From an uncultured Pseudomonadales bacterium (GTDB taxonomy: Bacteria; Pseudomonadota; Gammaproteobacteria; Pseudomonadales; Cellvibrionaceae), in the NCBI GenBank assembly GCA_938048505.1, contig CALIUX010000248.1, positions 1 to 24,403 on the forward strand: a DNA stretch of 24,403 bases. The letters are read 5' to 3'. Under the pieces are notes generated by a model. The model ran no database searches. It was not told where the DNA came from and saw nothing but the letters and a program-made list of their open reading frames with translations. Of the stretch, positions 8,564 through 16,112 are shown piece after piece. The stretch's first letter is position 1. Each line of letters starts with the position of its first letter. Both the position numbers and the translations under genes were made by a program.

Positions 8564-9463
8564 ATGTATCGATTGCAAACAACTCTAACGTCTCTAGAAC
8601 TTTTTTTTGATACTGAGTTCAACTCAAAAAAACATCATGCATTAATCAGGTCAAAAGCAAAGGCATTTATCTTTTTACAAAGACTATCACTCAGCCTATT
8701 CGTCGTCCTTATGGGCATATCATTTAAGTCTGCTGCCCAAGGTACGTTACACACCCAAGAAAAAACAAACAACAATCATGCAACAACAGTGCTTAAAATA
8801 GGCGTTTTGGGTGATAGTCTCAGTGCAGCCTACAACTTAAAGATAGAGCAGGGTTGGGTATCGCTTATTGAACAGCGTTTAAATCATGCTATCAGCCACA
8901 CTCCAATACCTAAAGCCCAAAAATCAACCACGCATAATGATGTAGATCTTGCCAAGATCAGAACACAACTCCATACAGACTTATCTCGCGTAGAGTTTTT
9001 TAATGCTTCGATCAGCGGCGCAACTACCGATGCCGGACTGCAAGTTTTACCTTCACTATTACAAAAAAAACCTGATATCGTCTTTTTAGAGCTTGGAGCA
9101 AACGATGGATTACAAGGCAAGCCCATCGCACATATTACACGCAATTTATCTACGATGATTGGGCGTATTCAACAACATGGTGGAAAAGTTGTGTTACTGG
9201 GTATGCATTTACCTCCCAATATGGGCAAGCGTTATACCCAACCTTTTTTCGAACAATATAAGGTACTTTCAAAACAGTACGGCACAGAGTACATACCTTT
9301 TTTATTAGAGGGCGTTGCAGGTGATGCTTCACTCATGATGAAAGACGGCCTTCACCCAAATATCAAAGGACAAAAAGTTATCGCCGATACGCTATGGCCG
9401 ACCATTCAACGTATCATAATGGATCATATATCGGCAAATAAGCTAACCAAAAAATCACATTAA
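8564..9463 (+). CDS. tesA: TesA-like GDSL esterase / acyl-CoA thioesterase I / lysophospholipase
   Basis: An SGNH-hydrolase with GDSLSAAY (nucleophile Ser85), SGATTDAG (block II Gly), LELGANDGLQG (block III Asn) and DGLHPN (Asp261 and His264). This order and its position divergent from ybbA-ybbP identify the periplasmic TesA family, which cleaves acyl thioesters, lysophospholipids and some ester substrates. At 299 residues it is much longer than the usual 190-215. About 38 residues precede the hydrophobic signal segment (SLSLFVVLMGISF, cleavage likely near SAAQG). A polar insert of about 35 residues (roughly 108-143) lies between blocks I and II. The only in-frame start in the extension besides the first ATG is a TTG three codons later, so the long n-region seems real. 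A GAGAAG stretch precedes the ATG. It is followed 49 bp later by the rhomboid gene. Confidence 0.92.
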   Translation: MYRLQTTLTSLELFFDTEFNSKKHHALIRSKAKAFIFLQRLSLSLFVVLMGISFKSAAQGTLHTQEKTNNNHATTVLKIGVLGDSLSAAYNLKIEQGWVSLIEQRLNHAISHTPIPKAQKSTTHNDVDLAKIRTQLHTDLSRVEFFNASISGATTDAGLQVLPSLLQKKPDIVFLELGANDGLQGKPIAHITRNLSTMIGRIQQHGGKVVLLGMHLPPNMGKRYTQPFFEQYKVLSKQYGTEYIPFLLEGVAGDASLMMKDGLHPNIKGQKVIADTLWPTIQRIIMDHISANKLTKKSH

Positions 9464-9512
9464 AAACACCCTAAAAACCATCAATCCTTCATTATGCTCA
9501 ACTGAGTTTGTT

Positions 9513-10052
9513 ATGGCACAATCCATCCGCATTATCATTATATTAAATGCCGTTTTTATTGGTATATTTTTCATCAATGCCTTAGTGTTTAACTCAGCTT
9601 TTAATAGCTGGGGCATATACCCTCGCCATATAGAAGGCTTAAGAGGTGTTATTTTTTCGCCTTTTCTGCATGGCAGTATCATGCATCTAATCAGTAATAT
9701 AATTGGCTTTAGTATCTTTGCTTTTTTTGCAATGCTACAGGGTAAAAGCTATTTTTTTAGAGCAAGCATATTTATTATCTGTGCTGGCGGATTAGGTGTT
9801 TGGTTATTTGGTCGCAGTAACATTCACATTGGCGCTAGCGGTTGGATCTTTGGACTCTGGGCTCTCAATATTGCTAACGCGTGGTATCAACGCAGCATTA
9901 AAAACATTGCCATTGGTGCCTTTGTTGCTTTTGTTTGGGGAGGGATGATTTTTGGCGTCTTGCCAACACGGTCTTATATATCCTTTGAAGGCCATTTATT
10001 TGGTGCATTAGCCGGCATTGTTTTTTCCAAATTCTTTAGAATCAAAGGGTAA
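9513..10052 (+). CDS. Rhomboid family intramembrane serine protease
   Basis: A 179-residue, almost wholly hydrophobic protein with about six transmembrane segments. It has SPFLHGSIMHLISN (the HxxxN element of rhomboid TM2), IGASGWIFG with catalytic Ser109, and EGHLFGALAG with catalytic His161. Rhomboids cleave single-pass membrane proteins within or near the membrane. The short length, without cytosolic extensions, matches minimal six-helix rhomboids. The start context is weak (TGAG a few bases upstream), but no better start is visible and the N-terminal helix begins at once. It lies 49 bp after tesA in the same direction and is probably co-transcribed. It converges on the response regulator gene with only 16 bp between stops, and I see no terminator there. 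Its substrates cannot be inferred. Confidence 0.9.
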   Translation: MAQSIRIIIILNAVFIGIFFINALVFNSAFNSWGIYPRHIEGLRGVIFSPFLHGSIMHLISNIIGFSIFAFFAMLQGKSYFFRASIFIICAGGLGVWLFGRSNIHIGASGWIFGLWALNIANAWYQRSIKNIAIGAFVAFVWGGMIFGVLPTRSYISFEGHLFGALAGIVFSKFFRIKG

Positions 10053-10068
10053 AAATAGACTTTTTAAC

Positions 10069-11016
10069 TTAGGAATGATTCAGTACTGGGATCGCCTTAG
10101 CCGCAGCATTCGTTCTGTTATCAACCTCTAGCTTTTTAAACACTTGCTCTAAGTGTTTGTTAATCGTTCTGGGGCTAATCCCTAAAATGTACCCCATTTC
10201 TCTATTGGTCTTCCCTTGAGCAATCCAAAACAATACATCAGATTCTCTTACTGATAAACCGAATGCATCTCGTAATATTGCACAATCATTTTGCTGATTA
10301 CATTCTTGCAAACGAATGAGAAATTCAGAGGAACTGATATTATTATTCAATACATCTAATTTAATAATATTGTTATCACAATGCAACTGCAAGCCATAAG
10401 ATAGGTTGTCACCAGACAGATTGTCATGGCCTGATTGAATCCATTTTTCTATAGCAGGCCAAAATATGCTTTTAACCCAGTCTTTCTGTGTATTGGCAAT
10501 AGTCTCTTTTGATATACGGCTCAAGCTCTGATGCACATCAGGCGTTTGCCATATCAATGACCCTTGATGATTTACCGAAAAAACATGTTGACCTGATTGA
10601 TCCAAAGCTCTCTGTGTACTACGAATCCGTTTTGCATTCAACAAGTGTGCACGTATTCGTGAAATCAGTGAAGAAGTATCAATAGGTTTAGTCACATAAT
10701 CTACTCCACCCACATCAAAGCCTTTGACAATATCATCACTATCACTAAGACCAGTCATAAAAATAATGGGGATATCTTGAAGTTCAATATTCGCTTTACA
10801 TATTTCACAAAACTCAAACCCTGACATATTTGGCATCAAACCATCCAATAAGATCAAATCTGGCAACATCTTTTTTGCGATCTTCAACCCCTGAAGAGGG
10901 TCAATCGAAACAAGGCATGTAAGCCCTGATCGCTCCAATGTATCATTAATCATTGACAAGGTTTCTGGCGAATCATCAACAACCAATACGGTTTCTTCAT
11001 TCGACATTGCATTCAT
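10069..11016 (-). CDS. Response regulator, REC domain plus LuxR-type HTH
   Basis: I chose the ATG at 11016-11014 because GAGAGGG lies 7 nt upstream; an in-frame TTG two codons earlier and an ATG three codons later are less well placed. The 315-residue product starts with a receiver domain: VLVVDDS (Asp14, Asp15), LLDGLMP with phospho-acceptor Asp58, IFMTGLS and VTKPID. A middle region of about 100 residues (roughly 140-245) may be PAS-like (FSVNHQGSLIWQT). The C-terminal 60 residues are a LuxR/NarL helix-turn-helix (LSVRESDVLFWIAQGKT, GISPRTINKHL, FKKLEVDNRT). The gene overlaps the end of the hybrid kinase gene by 20 bp, so they form a coupled kinase-regulator pair. Its likely target is the divergent amide operon, through the palindrome at 14670-14707. 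That is inference from position. Confidence 0.93.
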   Translation of the reverse strand: MNAMSNEETVLVVDDSPETLSMINDTLERSGLTCLVSIDPLQGLKIAKKMLPDLILLDGLMPNMSGFEFCEICKANIELQDIPIIFMTGLSDSDDIVKGFDVGGVDYVTKPIDTSSLISRIRAHLLNAKRIRSTQRALDQSGQHVFSVNHQGSLIWQTPDVHQSLSRISKETIANTQKDWVKSIFWPAIEKWIQSGHDNLSGDNLSYGLQLHCDNNIIKLDVLNNNISSSEFLIRLQECNQQNDCAILRDAFGLSVRESDVLFWIAQGKTNREMGYILGISPRTINKHLEQVFKKLEVDNRTNAAAKAIPVLNHS

Positions 11017-14000
11017 CGACAAGCCCTCTCAACATCAAGCTTAAGTTATGTAAATCAAAGTCATCTAAAAGGCTTTTAATAACATCATAATGCTGACTAA
11101 AAACAGCCTTCACTTCCTTATCTAAATAGCGGTCTTGCAATAGTTCTTCTAGCATCCGCTTTACCCCTGAGACATGTCCGTTAGAAAGCAAAGTTTCCAA
11201 CAGGATCAACTTTTCGACCAGTATTTTTCTATGGCTAAAACTAAGCGATTCTATCGGGTACACTAGCGAATTGTTTACGGGTTCTTTACTATAAAATGGT
11301 GGCGCAGAATGTGTAAGTTTCTCTTGAGGTTCTCTCGAATCTTGATACTGCCAACTTATTTTCAAAAGATCTTTGATGGAATCCAGCAGATCGTGAATTT
11401 TAATAGGTTTAATGAAATAAGCATCATGTCGCTTTTGACCTTCACCTAAGCCTTCTTCTGCATCCGCAGAAACCATAACAATAGGCGTTTTATAATGCTT
11501 ACCGCGCAAGGAATTTGCAAAATGCCAGCCATTACCATCGGGAAGATTGACATCAAGAATAAATAAATCGATACAATCAAGAAAAACATGCCCTTGTGCA
11601 AAGGCAATATTAGGCGATTCAAAAACAATAAAGCCCAAAGGATTTAATATTTCAAACATCAACTCCCTATGAGAAGGATCATCATCTAATATAAGAATAT
11701 TTTTTCTAGCGCCATGATAACCCGAAATTATTTTTGTAGAAATTGCGCGAGCTAATGGCTCAAAAACAGGGGCCATCATTAAAGAAACCGTAAATATTGA
11801 TCCTGTTTTGGCTAAAGCGCCTTCTTGGCTATCAAGCCGAATCTCACCGCCCATAATATCAACTAATAAGCGAGTAATTGTTAGCCCTAATCCCGTACCA
11901 TTAACCTGCGGAATATCCGGTGTTCTAACACGTTCAAATGGTCTAAAGATACGATCACGCTCTGATAAAGGAATTCCAATACCTGTGTCATGAATTGAAA
12001 ACTCTGCAACTTGATTACGATACTTTATTTCAAAGACTACTTTTCCTTTATGGGTATACTTTATCGCATTAGAAAGAAGGTTTATTAAAATCTGACGTAA
12101 TCGCTTTTCATCTGTTGTAACATATGAAGGCAATGAACTCAAAAAATGAATATCGAACTCTAGACCTTTACTTATTGCTTGTGGCCGAAACATATCCCCC
12201 AACTGTTCAATCAATTCTCGAATAGCGACTTTGTTCTTATGAATATCTAATTTTCCAGCTTCAATTTTAGAGATATCTAATAATCCTTCAATCAGATCTG
12301 AAAGATATTCACCACTACGTTTAATAATAGATATTTGTCGTTTATGGTCAGCTGACAACAATGTATCTTGCATTAGTAATTGAGCATAACCAAGCATAGA
12401 ATTTAATGGTGTTCTTAACTCATGGCTTAACCCTGTTAGGTATCGACTTTTGGCGCTATTTGCCGCTTCAGCCTGCTCTTTTGCTAACTGAAGCTGTTGA
12501 TCTGTTTGATCATGGGCTTTAATCTCATCAATCAATCTTTGAGTTTGCGTCTGTGTTTCTTCAATTGCAACACGTCTGCTACTATTCGTTAACACAAAAA
12601 GCCATGCGACAACACCTAACGCAATTTGTAAAACAAAGAAAATTTGCACCATTATTGTCTTGAGAGTTTGATTTTCATCAATATCCGGAGATTGTTGAAT
12701 AGCATTTATATAAACAACAGCCAATAATGACCCACTAATAATCATGGAAAAAAACATCAAGCCTAAAAAATGAAGGAGGCGTATATTCAAAAAATCTTTC
12801 AAAGGGAAAGGAAGATAATGCCTCATTTTTTCAACAAGATTTAACATTGTATAAGTATCAGGCTTACACACATCATCACAACGCGCATCAAGCGAGCAGC
12901 ATAAAGAGCAAATACTGCCTTCATATGCCGGGCATAAAGCCATATCTTCTTGTTCAAATTTATTTTCGCAAATACAACATTTCAAATATTGAGATGATGT
13001 TTCAATAATATTATTAGGCCGAGCAATAAAAAATTTTGATCGAGTTAAAAGAGTCAAAATAGGTGAGCCAATTAATGCTACTAAAAGCGTTACAAAATGT
13101 GCGAAGCTGCTTAGATACTCGCCCCAAAAACCCATATAACAAAACAAGCCAACAATAACTGCGATCCCCATTGATCCAACGCCAACAGGATTGATAGCAA
13201 ATAAATGGGCGCGAATAAACTCTATGCGCTGCGGGCTAATCTTTAACGGTTTGCTAATGCCAAGATCACCGACAACCGCTCCTAACCATGCTATCGCGAG
13301 CAACCCATAACCGCTTAGAATATGCTCAAATGCCTGATAAATACCTAATTCCATCAAAACTAATGCAATGGAAACATTAAATACAAGCCATACCACACGC
13401 CCAGGATGATTATGAGTTAGTCTTGCAAAAAAATTAGACCATGCAATAGATCCTGCATAAGCATTGGTGACGTTAATTTTTAGCTGAGAAAGAATAACAA
13501 AGACAACTGCGATGAAAATGGAAAGTGACGAAATAGGAATGACTTGATCAAAAACATTGGCATACATTTTTGTAGGATCAGCAGCATCTGAAAAGGAAAA
13601 TCCTTTATTAATCGCAAAAGTTGCTAGTAAGCCGCCAATAAGCATCTTAAACGCTCCAATAATGACCCAACCCGGGCCAGCGCTAAGCAGTGTTATCCAC
13701 CACCTTATGCAGTTTTGCTTATCTTTTTTAGGCATAAAACGAAGATAATCAACTTGCTCACCGATCTGTGCCACCAAGGCAAAAATAACTGCGCAAGCAG
13801 CTCCGATCTGATGCCAGTTAATAGAAGCTGGGCTCTCAATTGACTGGGAGCCTTGATAAGAAAACCAATCACCTAAAGCGTATGGTGCACTAAAAAAAAT
13901 AATCGCTAAGGGTGTAAGCTGCAAAAAGACCCAAATACCTTGAGTCGATCGCTGAAACTTGCTGATAAATGTAATGCCATGTGTCACTAATGGGATCACC

Positions 14001-14476
14001 ACTAATGCGCAAATCACATAGCCCGCAAACAATGGAAGGCCAATTGCCCACTCCAAAGCAATTGCCATAATAGCTGTTTCAAGAGCAAAAAAAATAAAGG
14101 TAAAAGAGGCATAAATCAGTGATGTAATCGTCGATCCGATATAACCAAAGCCAGCACCTCTTGTTAAAAGATCAATATCTAACCCCGATTTAGCTGCATG
14201 AAAACAAATAGGGATCGCAATCAAAAAAATAATCACACTAACAATAGAAATAGCCCAAACTGAATTTAAAAAACCATAATTGAGCGTTAATGCAGCGCCG
14301 ATAGCTTCCAATGCCAAAAACGATATCGTGCCCAAAGCTGTATTTGCAATTTGCGAAAAAGAAAAATGGCGAGCACGCTTGGCAGTAAATCGAAGGGAAA
14401 AATCCTCTAATGTCTGATTATTCACCCACTGGTTATATTGCCTCCTTACTCTAAATACAGATTGTTTTGGATTCAT
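10997..14476 (-). CDS. Hybrid sensor histidine kinase with N-terminal NCS1-type transporter domain
   Basis: A 1159-residue fusion. Residues about 25-490 form a polytopic membrane domain resembling NCS1 nucleobase/hydantoin cation symporters, with an RFTAKRARHFSF start, about 12 hydrophobic segments and a TRGAGFGYIG loop. Next comes a nine-cysteine stretch at 500-537 (CCIC, ALCP, ICSLCC, ARCDDVC), then two more membrane helices near 565-635. A coiled coil (QLQLAKEQAEAANSAKS) leads to HisKA with phospho-acceptor His685 in SHELRTPL. The HATPase domain has NLLSNAIKYT, DTGIGIP and GTGLGLTI. A receiver domain follows, with ILDDDPS and phospho-acceptor Asp975 in LDVNLPDG. The helical C-terminal tail has no obvious Hpt motif. 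It probably senses a transported or bound small molecule and passes phosphate to the overlapping response regulator. It is divergent from an amide ABC transporter/formamidase operon, so an amide, urea or related compound is the inferred signal. The start codon has a weak ribosome-binding site. Confidence 0.92.
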   Translation of the reverse strand: MNPKQSVFRVRRQYNQWVNNQTLEDFSLRFTAKRARHFSFSQIANTALGTISFLALEAIGAALTLNYGFLNSVWAISIVSVIIFLIAIPICFHAAKSGLDIDLLTRGAGFGYIGSTITSLIYASFTFIFFALETAIMAIALEWAIGLPLFAGYVICALVVIPLVTHGITFISKFQRSTQGIWVFLQLTPLAIIFFSAPYALGDWFSYQGSQSIESPASINWHQIGAACAVIFALVAQIGEQVDYLRFMPKKDKQNCIRWWITLLSAGPGWVIIGAFKMLIGGLLATFAINKGFSFSDAADPTKMYANVFDQVIPISSLSIFIAVVFVILSQLKINVTNAYAGSIAWSNFFARLTHNHPGRVVWLVFNVSIALVLMELGIYQAFEHILSGYGLLAIAWLGAVVGDLGISKPLKISPQRIEFIRAHLFAINPVGVGSMGIAVIVGLFCYMGFWGEYLSSFAHFVTLLVALIGSPILTLLTRSKFFIARPNNIIETSSQYLKCCICENKFEQEDMALCPAYEGSICSLCCSLDARCDDVCKPDTYTMLNLVEKMRHYLPFPLKDFLNIRLLHFLGLMFFSMIISGSLLAVVYINAIQQSPDIDENQTLKTIMVQIFFVLQIALGVVAWLFVLTNSSRRVAIEETQTQTQRLIDEIKAHDQTDQQLQLAKEQAEAANSAKSRYLTGLSHELRTPLNSMLGYAQLLMQDTLLSADHKRQISIIKRSGEYLSDLIEGLLDISKIEAGKLDIHKNKVAIRELIEQLGDMFRPQAISKGLEFDIHFLSSLPSYVTTDEKRLRQILINLLSNAIKYTHKGKVVFEIKYRNQVAEFSIHDTGIGIPLSERDRIFRPFERVRTPDIPQVNGTGLGLTITRLLVDIMGGEIRLDSQEGALAKTGSIFTVSLMMAPVFEPLARAISTKIISGYHGARKNILILDDDPSHRELMFEILNPLGFIVFESPNIAFAQGHVFLDCIDLFILDVNLPDGNGWHFANSLRGKHYKTPIVMVSADAEEGLGEGQKRHDAYFIKPIKIHDLLDSIKDLLKISWQYQDSREPQEKLTHSAPPFYSKEPVNNSLVYPIESLSFSHRKILVEKLILLETLLSNGHVSGVKRMLEELLQDRYLDKEVKAVFSQHYDVIKSLLDDFDLHNLSLMLRGLVDECNVE

Positions 14477-14507
14477 ACAAAGACTTCTAGCTTATTTCGA
14501 ATACCTT

Positions 14508-14521
14508 ATGCGCATGCGCAT
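14508..14521. repeat. Alternating purine-pyrimidine palindrome upstream of the sensor kinase
   Basis: ATGCGCATGCGCAT is a perfect 14-bp self-complementary sequence, two GCGCAT repeats preceded by AT, 32 bp upstream of the kinase start codon. Such alternating purine-pyrimidine tracts can form Z-DNA or bind a dimeric regulator. No function is shown. Confidence 0.4.
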
Positions 14522-14669
14522 GAGTCTGTACATCTTGAATGACGAATAAAAAAGGAAGTGCAACAAACATCTCTGTTCTGGATTGACTAACTCGATGCTC
14601 TATCACAAACCCCATTTTTCGCGACAGCAGATAGATACTGATGCCAAAGCGATAATGATGCCAACTCGT

Positions 14670-14707
14670 CATTACCCCACTACGTCAAATGACGTAGTGG
14701 GGTAATG
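14670..14707. promoter_or_regulatory. Perfect long inverted repeat, candidate operator for the LuxR-type regulator
   Basis: The left arm, C plus ATTACCCCACTACGTC (14670-14686), and the right arm, GACGTAGTGGGGTAAT plus G (14691-14707), are perfectly complementary over 17 bp around AAAT. No T-run follows on either strand, so it is not a terminator. The inner core TACGTC-AAAT-GACGTA has the two-fold symmetry expected of a dimeric LuxR/NarL-type site. It sits about 41 bp before the first possible start of the amide operon and 194 bp before the kinase, so it could control both directions. Confidence 0.6.
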
Positions 14708-14710
14708 CAA

Positions 14711-14740
14711 TTGACGCATGGTTATCTAAAGCGGCATTAG
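14711..14740 (+). promoter_or_regulatory. Possible promoter of the amide operon
   Basis: TTGACG (14711-14716) is a good -35 hexamer directly after the inverted repeat. An 18-nt spacer leads to CATTAG (14735-14740), a poor -10, which would suit an activator-dependent promoter. An alternative -10, AATAAT (14742-14747), is better in sequence but too far from TTGACG. The palindrome centre would lie near -58 or -65, typical for activation from upstream. Confidence 0.3.
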
Positions 14741-14810
14741 AAATAATGTGAAGGCATCAAAAGAAGCATTATTCAACGGGGGTATTTCAATGATTAGTCA
14801 GAAATCCTAC

Positions 14811-14873
14811 ATGACATTAAAGGGGCACGACATGAGATTAAAGAGGTGTGATATGAAGTTAAAACAGCATGCT
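14811..14873 (+). repeat. Three 21-bp tandem units carrying start codons and ribosome-binding-like sequences
   Basis: Units start at ATG 14811, 14832 and 14853. Units 1 and 2 match at 15 of 21 positions; unit 3 has diverged. Each encodes M-x-L-K followed by basic or polar residues. The A/G-rich part of unit 1 (AAGGGG) and of unit 2 (AGAGGTG) lies 5-7 nt before the ATG of the next unit. The units are in frame with the binding-protein gene. Confidence 0.6.
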
Positions 14874-16091
14874 AGCAAGCGTACATTCATGAAGAATGCA
14901 GCCTGTGCAGTAGTATTAGGCTTATTCACAATGGCCTCATCACAAGTAACCGCAGAGGTAAACACAACTGGTTTAGCTGTAACGGATGATACAGTAACGG
15001 TTGGTATTCTTCACTCACTGACTGGCACCATGGCAATCAGTGAAACCGGTGCCCAAGAAGCCGAAAAATTAGCGATAAAACAAATCAATGAAATGGGTGG
15101 TATTTTAGGAAGAAAAATTAAAATCATTCAGGAAGATGGTGCGAGCGATTGGCCAACATTTGCCGAAAAATCACGAAAATTACTTGTAAAAGATAAGGTA
15201 GCTGCTGTATTTGGTTGCTGGACATCGGCTTCAAGAAAAGCGGCTTTACCTGTTTTTGAAAAAGAAAATGGTCTTTTATATTATCCAACCTTTTATGAAG
15301 GATTGGAGCAATCTAAAAATGTCATCTATACAGGACAAGAAGCAACACAACAGATAATTGATGGCCTAAATTGGGTAGCTAAAGAGAAAAAAGCGAAAAC
15401 ATTCTATTTAATAGGATCAGATTATATTTGGCCTAGAACATCAATGAAGATTGCACGTAAGCATATAGAAAACGTGCTAGGTGGAAAAGTCGTCGGCGAA
15501 GAGTATAAGCCATTAGGCAATACACAATTTGGATCGGTTATTAATAAAATCCGACTCAAAAAACCTGATGTCATTTATGCAGCAGTGGTAGGCGGAAGTA
15601 ATGTTGCATGGTTTAAACAGTTAAAAGCTGCAGGCATCACCTCAAAAAAACAAACCCTGCTAACTATTTCAGTGACCGAAGATGAAGTACTGGGTATTGG
15701 CGGAGAAAATCTAGAAGGGTTTTACTCCATCATGAAATACTTTCAGAGCCAAGATAACCCCAACAACAAAGCCTTTGTTAAAGCATTCAAAGAAATGTGG
15801 GGCGAAGACAGTGTAATTGGAGATGTAACACAAGCAGCTTATCTCGGACCATGGTTATGGAAAGCAGCCGTTGAAAAAGCAGGGTCATTTGACATCGACA
15901 AAGTGGTTGCGGCTTCAGAAAAAGGCGATATCGAATTAACAACTGCTCCAGAAGGCTACGTCAAACTCCACCCCAATCATCATTTATGGAGTAAAGCACG
16001 AGTAGGGCGCTGGAATAAAGATGGTCAAGCAACAGTTGTGTATACATCAGAGCTAATAGAACCCGATCCTTTCCCTAAAGGTTACCAATAA
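14853..16091 (+). CDS. urtA: Urea/short-chain amide ABC transporter substrate-binding protein (UrtA/FmdD-like)
   Basis: A periplasmic binding protein of the branched-chain amino acid/urea/amide group. The frame opens at GTG 14748 with ATGs at 14790, 14811, 14832 and 14853. I prefer 14853 because GAGGTG, a perfect anti-SD match, lies just before it and it leaves a normal signal peptide (NAACAVVLGLFTMASS, cleavage near VTA-EV). This gives 412 residues. Typical UrtA/FmdD motifs are VGILHSLTGTMAISE, VAAVFGCWTSASRK, LLYYPTFYEGLEQSKN, DYIWPRT, LTISVTEDEVLGIGGEN and a C-terminal ELIEPDPFPKGYQ. It delivers the ligand to the permease pair encoded next. The formamidase downstream suggests formamide or other short amides rather than urea, although automated annotation will probably say urea. 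No urease genes are visible. Confidence 0.9.
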   Translation: MKLKQHASKRTFMKNAACAVVLGLFTMASSQVTAEVNTTGLAVTDDTVTVGILHSLTGTMAISETGAQEAEKLAIKQINEMGGILGRKIKIIQEDGASDWPTFAEKSRKLLVKDKVAAVFGCWTSASRKAALPVFEKENGLLYYPTFYEGLEQSKNVIYTGQEATQQIIDGLNWVAKEKKAKTFYLIGSDYIWPRTSMKIARKHIENVLGGKVVGEEYKPLGNTQFGSVINKIRLKKPDVIYAAVVGGSNVAWFKQLKAAGITSKKQTLLTISVTEDEVLGIGGENLEGFYSIMKYFQSQDNPNNKAFVKAFKEMWGEDSVIGDVTQAAYLGPWLWKAAVEKAGSFDIDKVVAASEKGDIELTTAPEGYVKLHPNHHLWSKARVGRWNKDGQATVVYTSELIEPDPFPKGYQ

Positions 16092-16112
16092 TTTAGCAAT
16101 AAACAATATTTA

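Larger units (their letters stand above)
14477..14852. other. Divergent regulatory region between the sensor kinase and the amide operon
   Basis: This 376-bp region separates the kinase ATG from the preferred start of the binding-protein gene. It contains the ATGCGCATGCGCAT palindrome (14508-14521), the long perfect inverted repeat (14670-14707), a possible promoter (14711-14740), and several upstream in-frame starts of the binding-protein gene (GTG 14748, ATG 14790, 14811, 14832). A 61-codon minus-strand open frame here lacks a good ribosome-binding site and family features. Confidence 0.7.

Noticed and set aside
14487..14672. 61-codon minus-strand frame upstream of the sensor kinase, possible leader peptide
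   Set aside because: Its start lies inside the long palindrome, GGGG is only 2 nt before the ATG, the sequence has no recognisable features, and it consists of operator and spacer DNA.
14670..14707. Long inverted repeat as an intrinsic terminator
   Set aside because: No T-run follows on either strand, and it lies between divergent genes where no transcript should end.
14600..14750. Sigma-54/NtrC-type promoter for the amide operon
   Set aside because: No TGGCAC-N5-TTGC element was seen; a TTGACG hexamer beside the palindrome fits better, though weakly.
14748..14852. GTG 14748 as the binding-protein start
   Set aside because: No Shine-Dalgarno is visible and it may lie at or upstream of the transcription start. 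ATG 14853 has GAGGTG well placed and leaves a normal signal peptide. Not excluded entirely.
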